DNA of 64,000 nucleotides, taken from NCBI GenBank assembly GCA_021292165.1, contig CM037879.1:42369802-42433801 (forward strand), given 5' to 3'. Both the position numbers and the translations under genes were made by a program. Below the pieces are notes generated by a model. That model ran no database searches. It saw only the letters and a list, made by a program, of their open reading frames with translations, and was not told where the DNA came from. Origin of the DNA: Shinisaurus crocodilurus (lineage: Eukaryota > Chordata > Lepidosauria > Squamata > Shinisauridae). The stretch's first letter is position 1. Each line of letters starts with the position of its first letter. Of the stretch, positions 10,262 to 18,477 are shown in pieces.

Positions 10262-10640
10262 TCCATGGCTTCTAATCCTGATTGGCTAACACTACCTCCA
10301 GTATCAGAGGCAGCATGCCTATGTATACCAGTTGCTGGGGAACATGGCCAGGAGGGTTCTGTTGCACTCATATACAGGCCTGTGGCTCACGCTGGCTCAG
10401 CTTGTCTGAGTGTGGAAAGCTAAGCAGGATCAGGCCTGGTTATTACTTGGATGGGAGACCCCTCCTCTAGTTGCCTGCATTGAGCAGGGGGTTGGACTCG
10501 ATGGCCTGTAGGCCCCTTCCAACTCTATGATCTATGAATCTATGTACTGGCGGTGGGTTTCCCATGGGCAGCTGGTTGGCCACTGTATGAACAGAATGCC
10601 AGGCTAGATGGAATCCAGCAGACAGATGCTGACAGCCTTT
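10262..10640 (+). mobile_element. CR1/L3-like LINE 3' end (ATCCTGATTGGCTA family), interrupted by a 5S SINE
   Basis: Flanking segments 10262-10375 and 10545-10640 match consecutive parts of the family copy at 51935-52332. Shared blocks are CTCCAGTATCAGAGGCAG, CCAGTTGCTGGGGAACATGG and CATGGGCAGCTGGTTGGCCA. The middle is occupied by the 5S-derived SINE at 10376-10544. Only a 3' UTR-like part remains. Confidence 0.75.
10376..10544 (+). mobile_element. 5S-rRNA-derived SINE with CR1 tail, copy 1
   Basis: The head is clearly related to 5S rRNA. AAGCTAAGCAGG at 10417-10428 covers the box A region of the internal promoter, and TACTTGGATGGGAGACC at 10444-10460 covers the intermediate element and the start of box C. 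From about 10467 the sequence switches to a CR1 3' end (GAGCAGGGGGTTGGACTCGA) and finishes in CTATGATCTATGAATCTATG. The 5S head is about ten bases shorter than genuine 5S in its first third and lacks the 5S 3' end. It is therefore a 5S-headed SINE that presumably used CR1 reverse transcriptase. Confidence 0.88.
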
Positions 10641-10654
10641 CTTTTTGTAAAAGC

Positions 10655-10890
10655 GTATTCTTCCAGTTGATCTCCATCAGGGTTGATTTACTTTTATTAG
10701 CTGTTGTGTGAGTTTTTGGTTTGCTGGTTTAGTTCACAGCTTTAGGACTGTTTTTAGGGTGTCTTTTTTTAAAGAAAAAATAATAATTCTATGGATATTT
10801 TTATTTTATGTTGTTTGTTGGAAGCCACTTTGAGTATCCAGTGGCAGAAAGCACCCTATCAATATGCATGAAGTAAAATAATATAAATAA
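10655..10890 (+). mobile_element. L2-like LINE 3' UTR
   Basis: T-rich sequence ending in GTTGGAAGCCACTTTGAGTA and an ATAATATAAATAATAG-type tail, which resembles the ends of the L2-like copies nearby. No coding part is left. Confidence 0.5.
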
Positions 10891-11559
10891 TAGTACTGGC
10901 CCATAAGATTAAAAAAATAAAAAAAACACCTTCAACATCTTTGTGCATAAGAATTTTTAAACGTATTTTTGAGGCTTAGCAGGAAGACAAAGCAAAATCC
11001 AGCTGTAATAAACAATGTGCAATGTTTGTGCTGCCATGCCTTAAGCTTGTTTTTCTGGTTTATAAGAACAGAACTGTTTTCTGAAGTATAAAATGAACTC
11101 CTATCCTCTCGTCCAGAGTTCTATTGTTCCCATGTGCTGGGCCTGTTTAAGCACATGACAGATGGATGAGTTGCTAAAAAGGATTTGCTTTATTCCAAGG
11201 CCAAGGAAACAATGAAACTAATACAAAGCGAGTCATTCTAGCAGAGAAGATTGCCTTCACCAAACTGACATGATTAATGCAAAAGAGAACTTGTGCATCA
11301 CACTCATTTAAATGCTCCAGTGGTTGCTCCAGTCCATCCGCTTACATTAGCAATGCACCTTTTTGTCTGCAAAGCAAAGTGCTCTTCCTGTAAACAAAGG
11401 TTTTAGATATACACACCATATTCCATCCCAAAGGAACCTGTGAGGCAGCTAACAGTCATGATGAAAACTATCTATATGGTAGAAAAACCTAGTTTAGGAA
11501 AACAAAAATATGCAATTAAAAAACTACATACCAAAGCATAGGCAGACTAAATTTGTACT
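10891..11559. other. Unassigned sequence
   Basis: I see no repeat family, tandem array or supported gene here. It is one of the more unique-looking stretches of the window. Confidence 0.45.
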
Positions 11560-11885
11560 CACTCTCTCGAAGAGATGGTCTAAGCCAGAAAGCAGGGATG
11601 GAAGAAATCAGTCAGGTGGGTCTCCCAGGGCAGTAAGTTCTGCAGCATGGGTGCCACCACTGAGAAGGCCCTGTGCCATGCCCCAACCCACCCACCCACC
11701 CCTGCCACACTTCAGATGATGAACAGATGCAAAGTAAGGCCTTCGCACCATGCAAGCAAGTTCACATAGGAGGAAAAATTCCTTGCTCCCAAACCAATTA
11801 CTTTAAAGGTCAAGTACAGTACTTTGAATTGAGCCCAGAAACCAACCAGGAGCCAATGGAGTGGGTATAATAACAGTGTTATATG
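11560..11885 (-). mobile_element. L2-clade LINE C-terminal fragment
   Basis: On the minus strand, blocks match the end of L2 ORF2 in order. The complement of TTTAAAGGTCAAGTACAGTA then TTGAATTGAGCCC corresponds to the F-K-V-L...F-K-T-L region, and GGTGCCACCACTGAGAAGGC corresponds to the R-A-F-S-V-A-P region. Many substitutions and a C-rich CACCCACCCACC run indicate an old copy. Confidence 0.65.
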
Positions 11886-11974
11886 AACAGAAAATTGGGT
11901 TCAGTCTAGCTGAAGGTCTGAAGTTTCTAGACATCTTTTGAATGCAGCCCCATCTATAGCCCATTACAATGACA

Positions 11975-12210
11975 AACATCTGGATTATTTATTTATTACT
12001 TATTTATTACATTTCTATATCACCCATTAGCCAAAGCTCTCTGGGCGGTTCACAAAACAAACTTAAAGCCACAATGTACAATAACATAGTAAAACTTAAT
12101 ATAAAAGCCAGATGTTTATAAAACAGAATAAACCCAAACCAAAAGCCAGCAGCAGTGCAAAGATTTAAAAATGCATGAACACATTTTTTTTTAGAACTGA
12201 AAGGCTAAAA
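11975..12210 (-). mobile_element. L2-like LINE 3' UTR
   Basis: The segment starts with an ATTTATTTATTAC tail read from the minus-strand 3' end and contains the GAGAGCTTTGGC/GGGCGGTTCACAAAAC block typical of L2-type 3' ends. It has no coding sequence. Confidence 0.55.
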
Positions 12211-12497
12211 AACCTGGGAAAATAAAAAGGTACAACATGGTCCAGTCCATGCTGGGAATAGCTGTACCTATTGAATTTGGGTGAGAATTTCAGTTCAGTT
12301 CATTTTTTATAAGAATTTACCAACATTCACAAATTTGTTCATATTCAGGAAGGAAAAAACTTGAGGGTTGTTTTTTTTAAAAAAAAATGAAGGTAGGAGA
12401 AAGCAAATATAACAAATAAATAAATAAAATGTTATCATGTTTTCTTTAGGTTTTGAGACACAGTAAATCGCAAGTGCAAAAACTGACTCCAGTATCA

Positions 12498-13030
12498 TCT
12501 TATTTATTATTATTTAAAATATTTCTTGGCTGCCTTTCAGGGCAGGAGCCCTCCCAAGGCAGTGTACAACAATAAAGTACATAATAAAAACCGATGCGGT
12601 ATTAACAATGATAAAACCACAATAAAAGCAGTAAGAACACAATGAAAACAGCAATAAAAAACAGCAACAACAGCAAACATATCAAGGGGAAGCCCAAGCA
12701 AAATAGTATATTTGCAGGGCCTTCTTAAAAGCCTGCAATGATGGCCTCGCTATTTATTCCAGAGGTGTGGGGCCACCACAGAAAAGGCTCTCATGTGAAC
12801 GCCCATCTAACTGTTCTCAGAGGTGGGCAAATGAGAGAGGACCTCTCTTGCAGATCTTAAACTGCAGGCAGGCTGAAATGGATGAAGGCAGTCCTTCCAG
12901 TAATTTGGTTCCCAACCATTTAAGGCTTTAAAGGTCAAAAACAGCACTTTAAATTGGGCTCAGAAACACACCAGTAACCAGTGCAGCTGGTGCAGTATAA
13001 GCATTATATGAAAATACAGCCTAACTTGGA
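12498..13030 (-). mobile_element. L2-clade LINE 3' end
   Basis: 3' UTR sequence (ATTTCTTGGCTGCCTTTCAG at about 12520) is followed by the decayed C-terminal coding region, including GTGGGGCCACCACAGAAAAG and TTTAAAGGTCAAAAACAGCA blocks. A matching 3' UTR occurs at 46325-46480, so these two are one subfamily. Stops and indels abound. Confidence 0.65.
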
Positions 13031-13149
13031 GTTTGCAAAATGCCAGAGTGACTGTCTTTCCCCAATTCCCTATAAAAAGAAAGCGCGCACGTATTCTAGC
13101 AGACGTGTGTATTCTTTGTTATATGCATGAGCTTATAAACTCGCAACAG

Positions 13150-13295
13150 TATGTAAGTAAGTATGCTAAGACTGTAGGCCGGCTGGCCAGATGTGTTTGT
13201 GCCACAACCACCATCATCCAAAGCCAGCTGTGGGGTTGGCTGGGGATGATAGGGGTTGTAGTCCAATGCACAGCAAGGGAGCCAGGTTGAGAAAG
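13150..13295. mobile_element. Diverged palindromic hAT-type MITE
   Basis: The right arm reads GGGTTGTAGTCCAATGCACA then GCCAGGTTGAGAAAGGCTAC, and the left arm is a decayed complement containing CCACCATCATCCAAAGCCAG. Ends and target duplication are eroded. Confidence 0.55.
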
Positions 13296-13440
13296 GCTAC
13301 TGTAGCCTAGGCAGCAACCGCAGTTTCTTCTTAGGCTGTATTTTTGCCCCCACCCAGGACTCTGCTGTCCTCCGATAAGGGTGTGATTGCCTTTTCCTTA
13401 CATAAACTTTCCTTCCCTTTTTGTTTTATTTTTATTTCAG

Positions 13441-13709
13441 CTGAAGCAACTGCACAGGGAGTTTCAGGGCAGGCGCAACGTCCTTTCCTGGAGGGGGGGA
13501 GGGCCACCATGTGTGTTATTTTAACCTACAGCGGGAGAGATAACAGCACTGAATACTGGCTGAGCTACTTGGACGAAGAAGGAGGTGGAGAAGCAGCGCC
13601 TGTCACTCAAAAGAGCTGATTCTGCTGACGGCCAGCTTTACTTCATGAGACGTCAAGTTTTGTACTGATGCAGCTTACCAGACTGGGTGTGAATGCACTG
13701 GCACTAAGG
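13441..13709 (+). other. Candidate non-TE exon with strong splice signals and a 36-codon ORF
   Basis: A long pyrimidine tract ends in TTTATTTCAG at 13431-13440, a very good 3' splice acceptor. A donor-like AAG/GTAATG lies at 13707-13715. Between them, GCCACCATG (13504-13512) is an optimal Kozak start opening a 36-codon frame beginning MCVILTYSGRDNS and ending before a TGA at 13617-13619. I recognise no protein family. It could be an exon of a non-coding RNA, a small-protein exon, or coincidence. Confidence 0.25.
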
Positions 13710-13759
13710 TAATGTTATGGTAACGTCAATCAGACATACCAGCCCAGACCCAGAACTTG

Positions 13760-13890
13760 TTGCCCTCTCATAAAACCATCACAAGAGCCCTGCTGGATCT
13801 GACCGAGGGTTGGTCAACCTAGTTCAGCATCCTGCGTCTGACACCAGCCAACCAGATGCTTTGAGGAAGCCCACAAGCAAGACATGAAGG
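13760..13890 (+). repeat. LINE-tail-like dispersed repeat (AGAGCCCTGCTGGATC family)
   Basis: The order AGAGCCCTGCTGGATCTGAC, TTCAGCATCCTGCGTCTGAC, CCAACCAGATGCTTTGAGGA and CCACAAGCAAGACATGAAG resembles the 3' region of CR1/L3-like LINEs of reptiles. It is a decayed fragment. Confidence 0.5.
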
Positions 13891-14195
13891 TAACGACTTT
13901 CCGCCATTGTCCCCACACACACACACACACACACTAGTGATGGAGGAGAAATTTGTTTGGTTTGTATTTTAATGCGAGCTTACCTAATTTTGCACTTTCA
14001 AACCAATACACAAGCCAAAACTCAGTTATCCTTCAAAATTAACATTTATCCAAATTTTGCAAAGGAGTGTTCCAATTTTGTTTTAAAAAGTGTACAAAAT
14101 GGTGTAGATGAGAGAAAGGTGCACACAAAAACATATGGGTTGATGGTAATAGCATTTTAAAATGCATTGTATTAGGAAAATTGCTTGCAAAGAAG

Positions 14196-14270
14196 GAGCA
14201 TGTATGCCACCTTTGGCTCCTTGGAGGAAAAGGTGGGACATAAATGTAACAAATAAATAAATAAATAAAA
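14196..14270 (+). mobile_element. CORE-SINE 3' tail, 5'-truncated
   Basis: GCCACCTTTGGCTCCTTGGA then AAAGGTGGGACATAAATGTA and an (AAAT)n tail form the 3' end of a tRNA-derived SINE. Its promoter part is missing. Confidence 0.7.
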
Positions 14271-14311
14271 ATAATATGCATGTTAGGCAACATTGCATAC
14301 AAAAAATTATT

Positions 14312-14544
14312 TATTTTATTTATTATATTTAGATCCCACCTTTTTTCCTGCAAGAAACCCGAGGCGGCTTACATAATCCTCCTCCTCTCCATTTTATCCT
14401 CACAACAACCCTGTGAGGTAGGTTAGGCTGAGAGTCAGTGACTGGCCCAAAGGCACCCAGTGAGTTTCATGGCTGAGTGCAGACTAGAACCCGGATCTCC
14501 CGAGTCCCAGTCCAACACTCTCACCACTACCCACACTGGCACTA
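14312..14544 (-). mobile_element. tRNA-derived CORE-SINE (MIR-like)
   Basis: An almost complete minus-strand copy. It has the ATTTATTATATTTAGATCCC tail, an AACAACCCTGTGAGGTAGGT block, and a tRNA-related head ending near ACCCACACTGGC. Embedded in the hAT-type element 13935-14714. Confidence 0.88.
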
Positions 14545-14714
14545 ATGAATTAGGAGAACTGTGCACAAAAATGCATATGAATTTTCATGCAAGCTTCTTT
14601 TTTTATATATATATAAAAAAAACATTCTCATTCTTTAGTATCAACCGATCTTAAGACTGGTAAAATGAAAAATGGAGGGAAACCAGAATTTACAGATTTA
14701 TCCATCCATCCCTA

Positions 14715-15329
14715 ACACACATACACACCTGACGTTTAGAGGAATGAATATTTAGTTTAAAATATCAAAATATCAAAAATTTATCCTCCATGAATACGTT
14801 TAATCCTCCTTTAAAGTTATCAAGGAGCCAAACTAAATTTGGCCCTATTCATGGCATTAGTGTAAATAGCAGACCTGGGGGTGATCTGGATTGGGGCCCT
14901 AGCAAGGGAGGGAGGGGGACTTTAACCCTTTACCCTCTGCTGCACTCCTAAATCAGATCAAGGGGCCCACGCCTGCTGCTTTTAAAAAAAAAACATTCAC
15001 ACCGGTCAAAGGTGTGAATGGTGTCACACATTTAATTTGGCCCTGAGCCACACCATCACTTCTTGTGAAAGTCGATGTCTCAGTTAATTAATGCATTGTG
15101 TGAATGTGTCCTTTATTTTGCCTGCCCGCTGCTAATCAATTTCCTCTGGCTCAGTTTCTCCCTCTCTCAAGGGGGCACAGCCACCTGGGGAACCCTGGAG
15201 AGTCATTGGGGCTGCAGGAGGGCCATGTTTTTGTACCTGGCTTGAGGTTCCCCACCCCTAGTCTATCAAATTATGAATGATTGGAGAAAATGGGAACCGA
15301 GAGATGGGTTCCACTTACTCCTCATCAGT
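14715..15329. other. Partly unassigned; dispersed unclassified family at about 14850-15010
   Basis: The stretch at 14850-15010 contains GGGGTGATCTGGATTGGGGC and GACTTTAACCCTTTACCCTC. Related sequence occurs at 33790-33960 and, inverted, at 62990-63135. The remainder includes a hAT-like end TTGAGGTTCCCCACCCCTAG near 15241-15260, without a visible partner. Confidence 0.4.
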
Positions 15330-15565
15330 CTTAATTTGATAGACCTTGATCAGGTTACCCCTTAGTCAACTTTCTTTCTATACTAACAACCCTCAAACAC
15401 TTTACTTGTTTCACCGACTGGAAAGGAGTTCTCATGCTTTATCATTTTGTTTGCCCTCTGCACCTTTTCCAACTCTATGATATCCTTCTTGAGATAGGGC
15501 AACCAGAGCTGCACACAGAATTCCAAATGTGGTTGCAGCAGTATAGATATCTATAAAAGCATTTT
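15330..15565 (-). mobile_element. Ancient CR1/L3-like reverse transcriptase fragment
   Basis: Minus-strand translation of about 15540-15440 gives LLQPHLEFCVQLWLPYLKKD followed by IIELEKVQRANKMIK. This is the same conserved block as [20 protein letters not shown] of the CR1 copies in this window, but with many changes. It extends about 35 more codons with stops. This is an internal piece of a much older CR1/L3-group LINE. Confidence 0.75.
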
Positions 15566-15896
15566 GAAGCTTGCATGAAAGGACATCAGTATGGCGGAGA
15601 AAGGCATCCCTCCTGTGGAATTGTTTCCCACTTCTCCAGCATTATGATCTCTTGCCGCAAGACCTTCATTATCTGTACTACAGTAGAGGGTCAGATTTCT
15701 CTAGCACATCTCTGATAGGTTTTTGTTTACATATTTTTCTTCTCTGGTCAATCACATTAACCTTTAGATAATAAACCTGTTCCCTAAGAAGCAGGAGCAA
15801 AATACTCGAGGCTTACCACCCCCTAAACATCCCTGCCAGCTTTCCATCTTCATAACTGCTTTTGCCTTTTATGGCAATTTTCCTTTACCAATGCCT
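15566..15896. other. Unassigned sequence
   Basis: Nothing recognisable beyond short open frames without motifs. Confidence 0.4.
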
Positions 15897-16302
15897 TAGG
15901 GATGGATTAATCTGTCAATTTCAATTTCATTCAGTTTCTAATTTTTCCAACCTCAAGTTCATTTTACCCCTTTTCCACATCCGTTTGTGATTTCTTTTTT
16001 AAAGTCTGCATGAAAATTCATACACATTTCTCCTAATATATGCATCTCTCTACACACTTTCTACTAATATACATATTTTTGTCAGCAATTTTCGATAATA
16101 TAATGCAGTTTTGTACAGTATTTTAACCAATATATGCATTTTTGTGCACACTTTTCCCTAATATATTCATTTTTAACGTATCCTTTGACTGGAGAACTAC
16201 ATCATAAAATTAAAAAAAGGGGTGAATATTGCAATATAACTGCATCTCAGTTTGTGTATTGCTTCAGGAAATGTGAATTAATGAATTTTTCACCCATCCC
16301 TA
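15897..16302. mobile_element. Non-autonomous hAT-type element (TAGGGATGG...CCCATCCCTA)
   Basis: Ends TAGGGATGGATTAATCTGTC and TTTTTCACCCATCCCTA form short terminal inverted repeats. The A/T-rich interior contains repeated ATATATGCATTTTTGTGCAC-like units, also seen in 13935-14714 and 28572-28969. The flanking octamers do not match, so the target duplication is lost or the ends are slightly misplaced. Confidence 0.65.
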
Positions 16303-16654
16303 CTTTGTCCCATTGAAAGTAAAGCCCATTGAAAGTAAAGACCTTGCACATCTTAATCTTTGATTATTTCAGACCATGAGCTATGTTAAAACGGGAAATA
16401 ATCACTTTTGTGATTAACTATAGCCTAACATGTGAAGAAGCCACCTCTCATTATGAATCTCTTATTACGAATTTTAGGCCTGCCATGACTATGCTGTTAC
16501 AGAGTTTTTTAAAATACAAAACTCTATATGGGAGACAGGAAAATATGTGAGCCTCTAAATGGAGTCATTTGTAATCAATATGCAGGTAACACCTATTGTT
16601 TCATCTCCTATAATTTTCCCATAGTTAATGGCTGTTTTATTTTTTTAAAAGGAC
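16303..16654. other. Unassigned sequence
   Basis: AT-rich DNA without recognised features, used as the target of the adjacent L1 insertion. Confidence 0.4.
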
Positions 16655-16669
16655 AGAAAAGCTGGGAAA

Positions 16670-17196
16670 TTAAAAAGTTAAATAGAATAGATAATAATTG
16701 TTCTGCATTTTGTTGGAGAGGATGTCAGGAAAAAGGGACATATGCTCATATGTGGTGGAGTTGTAAAAATGTATTGGCGTTTTGGCGAGAGGTTTTTACA
16801 GAAATATCGAAAATTATTGGTACTAATTTAGAGGTCTGTCCAAAATTAGCATTGTTATCAATAACGGAGAAGCTTATTTCTGATCAAAATACGAAGGAGT
16901 TAATTGTAAACTTGTTAACTGCGGCCAGGCTAATGATAGCGAGAAATTGGAAAGTACAACATGTTTTCCTAATAACAGACTGGTATAAGGAAGTTTGGGA
17001 CATAGCTCTAAATGATAAACTAACTAGTAGTATCAAATGCAAAAAAGGATTGCTAAAGAAGAATAATTTTATGGATACCTATATGGAATCAATTACTAGA
17101 TTATGTGTTAATAAAGGGGAAGGGGAACATGCCTTGTCAAGATACGTTATATTTTTGGAATTTAGACTTTATTTGATCAAGAGGATGGAAGTATAG
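16670..17196 (+). pseudogene. L1 ORF2 C-terminal remnant
   Basis: About 174 codons of open frame end at TAG 17194-17196. The Cys-rich L1 C-terminal motif is visible as FCWRGCQEKGTYAHMWWSC (Cys-Cys-His-Cys) within the first 40 codons, followed by the WKVQHVFLITDWYKEVWDIA region. The open frame extends 47 codons upstream into flanking target DNA, which is not part of the protein. Reverse transcriptase and endonuclease are absent because of 5' truncation, so the piece is non-functional. Confidence 0.88.
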
Positions 17197-17343
17197 TAAT
17201 TGGTCCCTTGGAGGGTGGGGGGGAGCACTTCATGATTTATTGTATGTTGTTTATGTTATATGTTTGTGATATTCTTGTATTCTGTTATATATTTTTTGTT
17301 ATAATTTGTTTGAAAAGTAAATAAAATATTTAAATTAAAAAAA
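16670..17343 (+). mobile_element. 5'-truncated L1 LINE with perfect 15-bp TSD
   Basis: The 15-mer AGAAAAGCTGGGAAA occurs at 16655-16669 and again at 17344-17358, exactly flanking the insert. The insert carries the end of ORF2, a G-rich 3' UTR (GGAGGGTGGGGGGGAGCAC), a signal-like AATAAAATATTTAAATTAAA and an A-rich tail. The perfect duplication and the unbroken coding frame indicate a relatively young L1 insertion made by normal target-primed reverse transcription. Confidence 0.93.
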
Positions 17344-17358
17344 AGAAAAGCTGGGAAA

Positions 17359-17660
17359 GATTGCAGGTCAGATCTTGATACCATCCTGCTGTGCTGTCAA
17401 TTAAAGTGTTACTAGACCTTGTTTCATAGTTCTTCAAACATGGCTATAAAGAAGAGTTCCAGTGTGGGTGTCCCATTTGATACATTGAGCAGTGAAGGCA
17501 GATTCAAATAATTCATTTAGTTTCTCTGCAATTTCCCAGTCTGATTTTGACCCATCTTTACTCATTTGCCATCCATTTGCTCTACTTCCTTGTTTTGGGG
17601 GGCTTTTTGCTTGCTTTCCTGCTTCTGATATATTTCAAGACAATTTTTTTTATTGTGTAT
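17359..17660. other. Unassigned sequence
   Basis: No family could be named. Confidence 0.4.
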
Positions 17661-17668
17661 GTTTAGAG

Positions 17669-17804
17669 CAGGGCTCTCCAACCTTGGGTCCCCAGATGTT
17701 GCTGGCCTACAGCTCCCAGCATACCCAGCCAGCATGGCTAATAGCAAGGGATTCTGGGAGCTGTAGTCCAGGAACATCTGGGGACCCAAGGTTGGAGAGC
17801 CCTG
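17669..17804. mobile_element. Palindromic hAT-type MITE
   Basis: Arms CAGGGCTCTCCAACCTTGGG and CCCAAGGTTGGAGAGCCCTG are exact complements at the ends. The flanking octamers GTTTAGAG (17661-17668) and CTTTAGAG (17805-17812) match at 7 of 8. Confidence 0.92.
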
Positions 17805-17812
17805 CTTTAGAG

Positions 17813-18477
17813 CTTGTGTGTCTTTAATTTGCTCCTCCTTAATGTTCTTCTTGGCATTCCTTATTATACATTGATATTTAGCTTGTCAGAGTTTAGACTC
17901 TTTCATTGGGTCCCTCAAAAGGTCCTTGGAAGACCAATATCTCTACTTCTTCTTTGTCGCCTGTGCTAATGCCATGTCCAATAGCTTCACAGGGGGATCA
18001 CCTTAATGCAACATTTAAGGCTTCCAACTTTTGGTTTCAAAGGGATCCCCTCTCAAAGTGGGATTAGGGTATAGTGCCAGTTCAAAACCAAGTGAGTAAA
18101 TGTTTGGAATAATCTTTTGGATCCTGATAGATCAGGCACAGAATCTGATGGAATCTGACTGAAGAAATTTGACAAAGCAGTATAGAGACTGGTGAGTTAT
18201 AGGTGAAGCCTGGAAGGTCATGGTTTAGTTTACTGGCTTTTCAGACCCCAGTTCTGGTTACCTCACTGAACACTCACTTATGGGATTTTCTTCAAAGGAC
18301 TTTACAGTAGACAGATACCAGCATTGAGTTGAGTCTTGTTAAAGCTTCCTTGCTTCCTAAAATCTTGTTAAAGCTTCCTTGCTTCCTAAAATCTTGTTAA
18401 AGCTTCCTTGCTTCCTAAAATCTATGGAAGCTCATATTCTACTAGCACCACCTTGAAGGAACAAAATGCCTTTAATG
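17813..18477. other. Unassigned sequence with a 29-bp x 3 tandem repeat
   Basis: A 29-bp unit beginning TCTTGTTAAAGCTTCCTTGC is repeated three times at 18334-18420 without visible change. The rest is unassigned. Confidence 0.6.
18334..18420. repeat. 29-bp tandem repeat, 3 identical copies
   Basis: Copies at 18334-18362, 18363-18391 and 18392-18420 are identical by eye. It is a recent local duplication just upstream of the CR1 element. Confidence 0.95.

Larger units (their letters stand above)
13935..14714. mobile_element. Non-autonomous hAT-type element (TAGTGATGG...CATCCCTA) holding SINE fragments
   Basis: It begins TAGTGATGGAGGAGAAATTT and ends TTATCCATCCATCCCTA. The flanking octamers ACACACAC (13927-13934) and ACACACAT (14715-14722) match at 7 of 8 positions, though the left one lies in an AC microsatellite. 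The interior has AATGCATTGTATTAGGAAAA blocks shared with 28572-28969. CORE-SINE pieces at 14196-14270 (plus) and 14312-14544 (minus) inserted later. Confidence 0.75.

Noticed and set aside
10376..10544. A genuine 5S rRNA gene
   Set aside because: Only part of 5S is present, internal bases are missing, the 5S 3' end is replaced by a CR1 tail, and copies are dispersed.
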